Source: Candidatus Woesearchaeota archaeon CG11_big_fil_rev_8_21_14_0_20_43_8
GTDB taxonomy: Archaea > Nanobdellota > Nanobdellia > Woesearchaeales > CG08-08-20-14
Direction of reading: 5' to 3'
Assembly (NCBI GenBank): GCA_002762705.1
Contig: PCVE01000073.1
Coordinates: 1 to 11,727 of the forward strand
DNA: 11,727 nt
This document shows positions 6,440 through 11,727 of this stretch, in pieces (positions within the stretch are counted from its first letter, which is position 1; every line of letters starts with the position of its first letter). A program made the position numbers and the translations under genes. Under the pieces are notes generated by a model, which was given only the letters and a program-made list of their open reading frames with translations, had not been told where the DNA came from and did no database searches.

Positions 6440-6796
6440 ATGGCAGTATTGATTGCTAATCTATCGACTGGTAAAGGAACATGGGGACATGTATCAAGAC
6501 TTATCGCTGATGGCGATTTTGATAAGATCTTCCTGATCACAAATGATTTTGGAAAAGAGAAGTTCCAGAATGAGAAAGGAGCAGAACTTATCTCTATCGA
6601 TGTGAACAAACCTATCCCAGAGCTAGTTAATGACATCAAAGGCGCTCTTGATGGCAAGATCTCTGATACAGAAGTGGCCTTGAACTTAGTCTCTGGCTCA
6701 GGAAAAGAGCATATGGCTATCCTTTCATCATTGCTGAAGCTTGGACTCAGTGTCAGGCTCTATGCGCTCACACGTGATGGCGTAAAAGAGGTCTAA
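6440..6796 (+). CDS. Stand-alone CARF-like (Rossmann-type) small protein
   Basis: This 118-residue protein starts with a hydrophobic strand and a small-residue loop (VLIANLSTGKGTWGHV, residues 3-18). A second strand, IFLITNDFG, lies at 30-38. After a polar middle comes ALNLVSGSGKEHMA at 80-93, a helix, and a strand VRLYAL at 105-110. A Rossmann-like layout with a strand ending in S/T-G-x-x-K-x-x-M and a following helix is the hallmark of CARF domains. In Csa3, Csx1 and Csm6 this domain binds cyclic oligoadenylate, usually with the motif (S/T)GGT(K/R)xM. The protein contains the sensor-like domain only, with no HTH, HEPN or nuclease part. No cas gene or CRISPR array is in the window. The homology is inferred from pattern and needs a profile search; a generic Rossmann protein is the main alternative. 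It has a good ribosome binding site and ends before a T-rich tract. Confidence 0.6.
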   Translation: MAVLIANLSTGKGTWGHVSRLIADGDFDKIFLITNDFGKEKFQNEKGAELISIDVNKPIPELVNDIKGALDGKISDTEVALNLVSGSGKEHMAILSSLLKLGLSVRLYALTRDGVKEV

Positions 6797-6807
6797 AAAA
6801 CCAAACA

Positions 6808-6827
6808 TTTTTCTTATCTTTTATTTC
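6808..6827 (+). terminator. T-rich terminator after the CARF-like gene
   Basis: A stretch of mainly T (attttt, then cttatcttttattt) follows the stop codon by 12 bases and precedes the ribosome binding site of the next gene. It could reduce read-through into the foldase gene. A weak TATA-like core (cttttattt) is embedded in it, so the same segment may serve as promoter for the next gene. Confidence 0.4.
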
Positions 6828-6845
6828 TAGGCTTGCATAGCTAGA

Positions 6846-6852
6846 GAGGTGA
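6846..6852 (+). promoter_or_regulatory. Ribosome binding site that selects a TTG start
   Basis: GAGGTGA, a seven-base match to the archaeal anti-Shine-Dalgarno, ends seven bases before the TTG at 6860. It ends only one base before the in-frame TTG at 6854. This spacing makes 6860 the likely initiation codon, although TTG is uncommon. Confidence 0.6.
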
Positions 6853-6859
6853 GTTGAGT

Positions 6860-8290
6860 TTGCCAGCCAAAAAAACCGCTAAAAGAACAAAGAAAAAACA
6901 ATTTTCAGAAGATATGGTTTCATTAGAAGCAAATAGGCATAACAAGAAGACCTCTCTTCTGTTGTTCCTGATAGTTGTTGTGGTCATATTCTTATTTCTA
7001 TTTTCTGGACGCATATTCACAAAAGACGCAGGCGATACAATCGTGGCAAAAGTAGATAGCCATAAAATTACGCTCGCAAGACTTGATGATCAATACACAA
7101 GGATACCATCAGACTTAAAATCTATGATGACAAAAGATATGGTCCTGCAACAGCTTGTAGATGAATATATCCTTATGGATGAAGCGAAAAGGCAAGGCAT
7201 GGTCGCTTCGAAGAAAGACGCATATGATGTGATCCGGAAATCGATCCTCGCAAGCCAAAAGATAGAGGAAGAATTCTATGAGCTTCTGGCAAAAGATAAT
7301 ATCACAAAAGAATATCTCACAGAATATTATATCCGACAGTTATCTATACAGAATCTTCTAAATAAGACAGTGATCTCAAAGATTGATGTCACCGACCAAG
7401 AGATCAAGGACCATTATGAGAAGACAAAGGATAGATTCATTGTGCCAGAATCGAGAAATGCATCACACATCTTGATACGTACAGGACCAAACATAAATGA
7501 AAGCCTTGCGTTCAAAAGGGCTGTCGAGATAAAAAAAGAGGCGACGATAGATAATTTCGCAACTCTTGCGATGGATAGATCCGATGATCAGCAGACAGCG
7601 GTGAGGGGCGGCCTGATCGGCTTGATCATGCCGAATATGACAATACCTGAATTCAATGACCTGCTGTTTTCGATGGAAGAAGGCAGTATCGGTGGTCCCG
7701 TAAGATCGACTTTCGGATATCATATAATATTATTGCATGATATCATAAAAGAGCATTATCTTCCGTTGAAATCTGTGGAAAGCACCCTTGAGATGGAACT
7801 TAGCGCAGTCGAACAACAAAGTCTGTATAATGCATATCTCAATGGACTACGTAATAGATCAAGTATATCGATCTATTATAAATCTCCTGCCGCAGTCATG
7901 GCAGCGCCTTCCTTCAGAGACACAGGTGAAGGAATCTGCATTGATAATGGAAAACCTTTTGTGGCGATGTATTCAACAAGCGATTGCACGCATTGCGCAT
8001 GGATAGCCGAGACCTTCAAGGATGTTGTTTGGAAACATGCAGGCAATCTGTCAGTGCATCATTATATGCTTGATACAGGAGATGATCTTCTCACTAAGAA
8101 TGTTGAGACCTCAGTCAATGTATATCATCTGAATATCTTCAAAAGACTCAGTCCGACACAGCAAGTGCCATTGTTTGTCTTTGGATGCAAGTATGTGAGG
8201 CTTGGGAATGCGCATGAGAAAGAGAATGATCTTGTATCAGAGAAAGCAGAATTTGAAGGGATACTTGACGAGATCACCAAATGGGTCTGA
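6860..8290 (+). CDS. Membrane-anchored parvulin prolyl isomerase fused to a thioredoxin-like domain
   Basis: This 476-residue protein has a basic, Lys-rich cytoplasmic N-terminus, one membrane anchor (residues about 31-48) and a large extracytoplasmic part. Residues 65-190 form a SurA/PrsA-like helical chaperone region. The parvulin domain follows at about 200-296 with ASHILI, a central RGGLIG, LFSMEEGSIGGPV and the ending FGYHII, all standard rotamase signatures. The C-terminal part (about 355-476) looks like a thioredoxin fold. It has a strand AMYSTSDCTHCAW holding C376-T-H-C379 and the cis-proline-type segment QQVPLFVFGC. It would thus combine prolyl isomerisation and disulphide exchange on secreted proteins. 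The fusion is visible as one uninterrupted frame. It starts at TTG 6860 because of GAGGTGA upstream. CDC48 lies directly downstream but has its own promoter. Confidence 0.85.
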   Translation: MPAKKTAKRTKKKQFSEDMVSLEANRHNKKTSLLLFLIVVVVIFLFLFSGRIFTKDAGDTIVAKVDSHKITLARLDDQYTRIPSDLKSMMTKDMVLQQLVDEYILMDEAKRQGMVASKKDAYDVIRKSILASQKIEEEFYELLAKDNITKEYLTEYYIRQLSIQNLLNKTVISKIDVTDQEIKDHYEKTKDRFIVPESRNASHILIRTGPNINESLAFKRAVEIKKEATIDNFATLAMDRSDDQQTAVRGGLIGLIMPNMTIPEFNDLLFSMEEGSIGGPVRSTFGYHIILLHDIIKEHYLPLKSVESTLEMELSAVEQQSLYNAYLNGLRNRSSISIYYKSPAAVMAAPSFRDTGEGICIDNGKPFVAMYSTSDCTHCAWIAETFKDVVWKHAGNLSVHHYMLDTGDDLLTKNVETSVNVYHLNIFKRLSPTQQVPLFVFGCKYVRLGNAHEKENDLVSEKAEFEGILDEITKWV

Positions 8291-8302
8291 TTTTTTCTTT
8301 TC
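8291..8302 (+). terminator. T-rich terminator after the foldase gene
   Basis: A run of six T, one C and three T directly follows the TGA stop, just upstream of the CDC48 TATA box. This separates the transcription units. Confidence 0.5.
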
Positions 8303-8311
8303 TCAAACAAA

Positions 8312-8322
8312 ATTTTATAAAT
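8312..8322 (+). promoter_or_regulatory. TATA box of the CDC48 gene
   Basis: The sequence attttataaat is centred near 8317, preceded by A-rich bases that could be a BRE. Transcription would begin near 8343 and give a leader of about 27 bases. The leader includes aaagggg (8354-8360), a moderate Shine-Dalgarno. Confidence 0.6.
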
Positions 8323-8369
8323 ATGCCTTAGTTAGATGCAATAGATTATGATCAAAGGGGTTGATGATT

Positions 8370-10661
8370 ATGACAGCAGATAATGGATCGATCAAACTGA
8401 AAGTCGCAGAAGCGATACAAGATGATGTAAATAAAGGGATTGTCAGGATAGATACAGCGCTCATGAATAAGATAAGTGTGAGGCCTGGTGATATCGTGGA
8501 GATCATAGGTGAGAGGAACACAGTAGGTATCGTCGATCGCGCCTATCCAGGCGATATGGGGCTTAGTATCATCCGTGTGGATGGTATCATGCGAAGGAAC
8601 GCAAAGACCGGCATAGGCGAGCTTGTGCAGGTGAAGAAGGCTGATATCAAAGAAGCCAAGACAGTGACCATCGCGCCTGCAAAGAAAGGTATAGTTATCC
8701 GTGCATCTTCTACAGGGATATTCAAGCAAGGCCTTCTTGGTAGAGCCACAAACAAAGGCGACATAGTCTCTTTAGGCGGGACTAGAAAACGAAAGATGTC
8801 TCTTTCAGGCAACCCCTTGTTTGATGATGTGTTCAATCTTTTCGATGAATCCATGATGGGTAATTTCGGTTTTGCAGATATGAAATTCGTGGTCGTTGAT
8901 ACTTCTCCAAAAGGTCTGGTCATAATCAGCGATCTGACAGAACTTGTCCTGAACCCTGAAGCCGTCGAATTAAAGCAGGATAAGGTCCTAGAAGTCGCAT
9001 ATGAGGATGTGGGCGGTCTTGATGAAGAGATCAAGAAAGTGCGGGAGATGGTGGAACTTCCATTGAAGCATCCTGAGATATTCGAGCGTCTAGGGATCGA
9101 GCCCCCAAAAGGTGTCCTTTTGCATGGTCCGCCAGGCACAGGCAAAACGCTCCTTGCAAAAGCCGTAGCGAACGAGACCGATTCTAATTTTCTTTGTATC
9201 AATGGTCCTGAGATCATGAGCAAATACTATGGACAGAGCGAAGAGAATCTGAGAAAGAAATTCGAAGAGGCTGAGAAGAACGCCCCTTCAATCATATTCA
9301 TCGACGAGATAGATGCCATCGCATCGAAGCGTGAAGAAGCGAAAGGTGAGGTCGAGAGAAGGGTTGTCGCCCAGATGCTCGCTCTCATGGATGGTCTTAA
9401 ATCAAGGGGAAAAGTCGTAGTCATAGCCGCAACAAACATACCTAATGCGCTTGATCCAGCCCTAAGGAGACCTGGTCGTTTCGACAGGGAGATCGATATA
9501 GGTGTCCCTGATAAAGCCGGAAGGAAGAAGATCCTTAAGATCCATACACGGAACATGCCACTAGCAAAAGACGTCAATCTTGACAGAGTGGCTGAGATAA
9601 CACATGGTTTTGTCGGAGCGGATCTATCATCTCTGTCAAAAGAAGCAGCGATGATATTGCTTAGGAGGATCCTTCCAGACCTGAAGCTAAAAGAAGATGA
9701 TCCTATACCTAAAGAAGTTCTCGAGAAACTGTTGATCACAAAAGATGATTTCCATGAAGCTCTCAAAGTTGTCAGGCCTTCTGCTTTGCGTGAAGTGCTT
9801 GTCCATGTGCCAAACACAAAATGGACTGATATAGGCGGTCTCCAGACAGTCAAACAGGAGCTCATAGAAGCAGTCGAATGGCCGCTTAAACATCCTGAAG
9901 CATTCATACGTCTTGGTGTCAGACCACCAAAAGGTATCTTGTTATACGGTGCACCAGGCACAGGCAAGACTTTGCTCGCAAAAGCCGTAGCCACTGAATC
10001 ATCTGCCAATTTCATCCTTGTCAAGGGTCCAGAGCTGCTCAGCAAATGGGTCGGCGAATCTGAGAAAGCAGTGAGAAAGATATTTGAGAAAGCGCGTCAG
10101 ACATCACCATCAATTGTATTTTTCGATGAGATAGACGCTATCGCTCCAAGCAGGGGTGCTTCATCAGACAACAAAGCGACTGAACGTGTGGTGAACCAGC
10201 TTCTGACAGAATTTGATGGGCTTGAAGAGCTTGAAGATGTTGTCATAATCGGCGCGACAAACCGGCCGGATATAATCGATCCTGCATTGCTTCGTCCAGG
10301 TCGTTTCGATAGGATAGTCCTAGCCCCTGTTCCTGATGAAGTCACACGTGAAGATATATTCAAAGTGCATACAAAGAAGATGCCTCTTGCAAAGACCATA
10401 AATATCAAAGAATTGGCTAAGCAATCAGAGGGCTGTGTCGGAGCAGACATCGAAGCTATCTGCAGAGAGGCAGCGATTATCGCTCTTCGAAAAGATATAA
10501 AAGCTAATGAAGTCAATGCAGAGCATTTCAAAGAAGCAGCAGCAAAGGTGGGTCCGTCTGTATCAAAAGAGATCGACAAGATGTACAATGAGATCCAAGA
10601 CAAATTCCGCTCAGCGAAGGCTCGTGAGATGCAATCTGAGAAACCTAATTATTTTGGTTAG
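8370..10661 (+). CDS. cdc48: CDC48/VAT-type AAA+ ATPase
   Basis: This 763-residue protein has the full CDC48/p97/VAT layout. The N-terminal substrate-binding region (about 5-185) has the double-psi-barrel signature 'RPGDIVEIIG'. The first AAA ring has Walker A GPPGTGKT at 253-260, Walker B IIFIDE at 308-313 and the second region of homology ending RRPGRFDRE. The second ring has Walker A GAPGTGKT at 527-534, Walker B IVFFDE at 582-587 and LLRPGRFDR. Both rings keep all catalytic residues. The length matches archaeal VAT (about 745-770). It forms a hexamer that unfolds proteins and can feed the 20S proteasome. The tail ends NYFG; the proteasome-docking HbYX motif would need Tyr at the second-last position, where Phe is found. 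ATG 8370 is preferred over TTG 8361 and ATG 8364 because of its spacing from GGGG at 8357-8360. Confidence 0.95.
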   Translation: MTADNGSIKLKVAEAIQDDVNKGIVRIDTALMNKISVRPGDIVEIIGERNTVGIVDRAYPGDMGLSIIRVDGIMRRNAKTGIGELVQVKKADIKEAKTVTIAPAKKGIVIRASSTGIFKQGLLGRATNKGDIVSLGGTRKRKMSLSGNPLFDDVFNLFDESMMGNFGFADMKFVVVDTSPKGLVIISDLTELVLNPEAVELKQDKVLEVAYEDVGGLDEEIKKVREMVELPLKHPEIFERLGIEPPKGVLLHGPPGTGKTLLAKAVANETDSNFLCINGPEIMSKYYGQSEENLRKKFEEAEKNAPSIIFIDEIDAIASKREEAKGEVERRVVAQMLALMDGLKSRGKVVVIAATNIPNALDPALRRPGRFDREIDIGVPDKAGRKKILKIHTRNMPLAKDVNLDRVAEITHGFVGADLSSLSKEAAMILLRRILPDLKLKEDDPIPKEVLEKLLITKDDFHEALKVVRPSALREVLVHVPNTKWTDIGGLQTVKQELIEAVEWPLKHPEAFIRLGVRPPKGILLYGAPGTGKTLLAKAVATESSANFILVKGPELLSKWVGESEKAVRKIFEKARQTSPSIVFFDEIDAIAPSRGASSDNKATERVVNQLLTEFDGLEELEDVVIIGATNRPDIIDPALLRPGRFDRIVLAPVPDEVTREDIFKVHTKKMPLAKTINIKELAKQSEGCVGADIEAICREAAIIALRKDIKANEVNAEHFKEAAAKVGPSVSKEIDKMYNEIQDKFRSAKAREMQSEKPNYFG

Positions 10662-10679
10662 GCAGCCAGTCATGGGAAA

Positions 10680-10689
10680 TCTTTATATG
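10680..10689 (+). promoter_or_regulatory. TATA box of the 10713 membrane protein gene
   Basis: The sequence tctttatatg is centred 28 bases before the ATG at 10713. It lies only 10 bases before an in-frame GTG at 10695, which is too close for that codon to be in the message. No Shine-Dalgarno is present, so a leaderless mRNA is likely. Confidence 0.55.
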
Positions 10690-10712
10690 CAATCGTGCCT
10701 ATAAAGCTTATA

Positions 10713-11081
10713 ATGGCAGGAAATCGGCATAAAGGAGAAGTAGATAGCTCCTGGCCTCGGCTAAAAGAATTCTACAGACCAACAGTGCTTAGGATAACTC
10801 TTACGATATTCTTCATCGCGATAAGCTTCATGGTGCTGCCAGCCTTATTCTCGACTATCAAAGTCATCCCATGCACAATACAATACTTTCCTGGCGAAGA
10901 ATATCAGTTCAGTCTGTGTACTATAAATCCTGTGGGTATGAAATTGAATACTATCTATTTCGGGATTGAATTGTTTGACTATATCTATCAGGCGATATAT
11001 CTATTGTTCATGATCCTGGTGATACCATATACTCTATCTTGTCTGACGATGCAAGTATATGCGCGATACATAAGGCGATAA
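10713..11081 (+). CDS. Unrecognised two-helix membrane protein with a paired-cysteine loop
   Basis: This 122-residue protein has a cytoplasmic basic N-terminus (about 25 residues) and a first membrane helix at about 27-47 (TLTIFFIAISFMVLPALF). A loop of about 40 residues follows, with two cysteines some 16 residues apart (IPC and SLC). A second helix lies at about 88-110, and the tail is basic (YARYIRR). By charge, the loop should face outward, where the cysteines could form a disulphide. No family is recognised. The neighbouring foldase with its CxxC domain is a conceivable partner for oxidising such loops, but this is only contextual. It lies 51 bases downstream of the CDC48 stop with its own TATA box. 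The start at 10713 is chosen over GTG 10695 on promoter spacing. Confidence 0.7.
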   Translation: MAGNRHKGEVDSSWPRLKEFYRPTVLRITLTIFFIAISFMVLPALFSTIKVIPCTIQYFPGEEYQFSLCTINPVGMKLNTIYFGIELFDYIYQAIYLLFMILVIPYTLSCLTMQVYARYIRR

Positions 11082-11093
11082 GAAGGAAAACAA

Positions 11094-11099
11094 TTTAAA
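11094..11099 (+). promoter_or_regulatory. Possible TATA box of the last gene
   Basis: The core tttaaa is centred 38 bases before the ATG at 11134, which would leave a leader of about 12 bases without a Shine-Dalgarno. A second weaker candidate (gctatatcc, 11108-11116) lies 22 bases before the ATG. Neither is decisive. Confidence 0.3.
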
Positions 11100-11133
11100 C
11101 AATACAGGCTATATCCAGAACGATATAATCAAA

Positions 11134-11727
11134 ATGGCCATATCGCAAGATCAAGTGCTTGAAATCGTGAGACGGAAAGGTCCTTTGATACCTGCGGTCA
11201 TCGCAAAGGATCTAGGGATGGACCTTCTGTTTGCGCAGGCATATCTTTCTGAGCTATCATCAAAAAAGCAGATACTGGTCTCGACTCTCAAGATTGGTGG
11301 AAGTCCGCTTTATTATGTGGATGGCCAGCAATCAAAGCTCCAGAATTTCTCAGGCAGATTGAATGAGAAAGATCTGCGTGCATACGAAAAATTGAAGACA
11401 CAGAAAGTGATGCGTGATAACACGCTTGATCCTCTGACACGGGTGTGTCTTAGACAGATAAAAGATTTCGCAGTGATGCTTGAAGTAAGGGTAGATGAAG
11501 AATCCGAGATATTCTGGAGATGGTATGAATGCTCAAATGAGCAAGTCGTACCTTTGATAAAAGAGATGATTGATGCCGGGATAAAAAAAAAAGTCGACAA
11601 TCAGGAAGGTCTGCAAAAATCAGAAGAAGCAGAGCCCCTGCAAAAAGATCCAATCGTGCAAGACCAAGACTCAAGATTCAAGACCCAAGACGAAAGCCAA
11701 AAGTCACAAGACCAAAGTCCAAGACTC
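11134..11727 (+). CDS. Winged-helix-like protein with low-complexity tail, partial
   Basis: An ATG at 11134 opens a frame of 198 codons with no stop before the window ends. Residues 1-65 look like a winged helix: helix (QDQVLEIVRRKG), turn, helix with A-KDLGMD, recognition-like helix (FAQAYLSELSSKKQ) and a two-strand wing (VSTLKIGG-SPLYYV). The middle (75-150) is helical, with the block EIFWRWYECSNEQVVPLIKEMI. From about residue 155 the sequence becomes low-complexity, rich in Gln, Asp, Ser and Lys, and is encoded by imperfect CAAGAC repeats. The protein probably binds nucleic acid, perhaps as a transcriptional regulator. Family and partner are not recognised. The true C-terminus is outside the window. 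Confidence 0.7.
   Translation, partial: MAISQDQVLEIVRRKGPLIPAVIAKDLGMDLLFAQAYLSELSSKKQILVSTLKIGGSPLYYVDGQQSKLQNFSGRLNEKDLRAYEKLKTQKVMRDNTLDPLTRVCLRQIKDFAVMLEVRVDEESEIFWRWYECSNEQVVPLIKEMIDAGIKKKVDNQEGLQKSEEAEPLQKDPIVQDQDSRFKTQDESQKSQDQSPRL
11659..11727 (+). repeat. Imperfect CAAGAC short repeats inside the last gene
   Basis: The hexamer CAAGAC occurs six times in 69 bases (11659, 11665, 11679, 11686, 11707, 11720), separated by related A/C/G-rich spacers such as TCAAGATT and CAAAAGT. The frame stays open through it and gives a Q/D/S/K-rich tail. The repeat continues to the window edge, so its full extent is unknown. Confidence 0.7.

Noticed and set aside
6854..6859. TTG at 6854 as start of the foldase
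   Set aside because: It lies one base after the GAGGTGA ribosome binding site, too close for initiation. The TTG at 6860 has normal spacing.
8543..10045. Two long minus-strand open frames (8543-9223 and 9227-10045) opposite CDC48
   Set aside because: They are antisense to the most conserved gene of the window. Their translations are Ser/Arg/Pro-rich without domains, and the open frame follows from codon bias on the sense strand.
10097..10603. Minus-strand open frame of 168 codons opposite the second AAA domain
   Set aside because: It is antisense to CDC48, with a composition typical of a shadow frame and no promoter or ribosome binding site.
10695..10712. GTG at 10695 as start of the two-helix membrane protein
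   Set aside because: It is only 10 bases from the centre of the TATA box and would lie upstream of the expected transcription start.
11659..11727. CRISPR array
   Set aside because: The repeats are six bases long, irregularly spaced and inside an open reading frame. There are no 20-40 base repeats with unique spacers anywhere in the window.

Overview
The window reads as a piece of an archaeal chromosome. The evidence is a Hef-type helicase/nuclease, a two-ring CDC48/VAT AAA ATPase, a PF01877/COG1325-type RNA-binding protein, TATA-box promoters about 25-30 bases upstream of many start codons, and GGAGG-type ribosome binding sites on other genes. The AT-rich base composition, compact spacing, many small membrane proteins and several orphan genes fit a DPANN archaeon (Woesearchaeota/Pacearchaeota-like). 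That placement is inference; only 'archaeon' is firmly supported. Nothing indicates a virus, plasmid, transposon, CRISPR array, rRNA or tRNA.

Layout. At 85-423 (+) is a small Tic20/DUF4870-like membrane protein, convergent with a minus-strand group. That group, in transcription order, is Hef (4196-1959), an unrecognised alpha-helical protein (1901-1098) and a SerB-like HAD phosphatase (1120-431) whose start overlaps the end of the unknown gene. Upstream of Hef on the same strand is a short ParB-fold protein (4800-4312). A divergent intergenic region of about 210 bases then leads into plus-strand genes that run to the end: a six-helix membrane protein (5009-5833), an RNA-binding protein (5910-6374), a 118-residue CARF-like protein (6440-6796), a membrane-anchored parvulin fused to a thioredoxin-like domain (6860-8290), CDC48 (8370-10661), a two-helix membrane protein (10713-11081) and a winged-helix-like protein that leaves the window (11134 onward).

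Functional themes. The left half carries replication-fork or recombination repair (Hef) with an orphan partner. The right half is rich in protein quality control: an extracytoplasmic foldase with both a prolyl-isomerase and a CxxC domain next to the cytoplasmic unfoldase CDC48. Between them are an RNA-binding protein of the exosome-linked family and a stand-alone domain resembling the ligand-binding CARF domain. The last is the best candidate for something undescribed.

Expression signals fall into two classes. At least six genes have a TATA box centred 25-30 bases before the chosen start and no convincing Shine-Dalgarno, as expected of leaderless mRNAs. Others (85, 6440, 6860, 8370, 1120) have a ribosome binding site. 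These signals were used to correct several starts (1120, 1901, 5009, 6860, 8370, 10713) from the longest possible reading frame.
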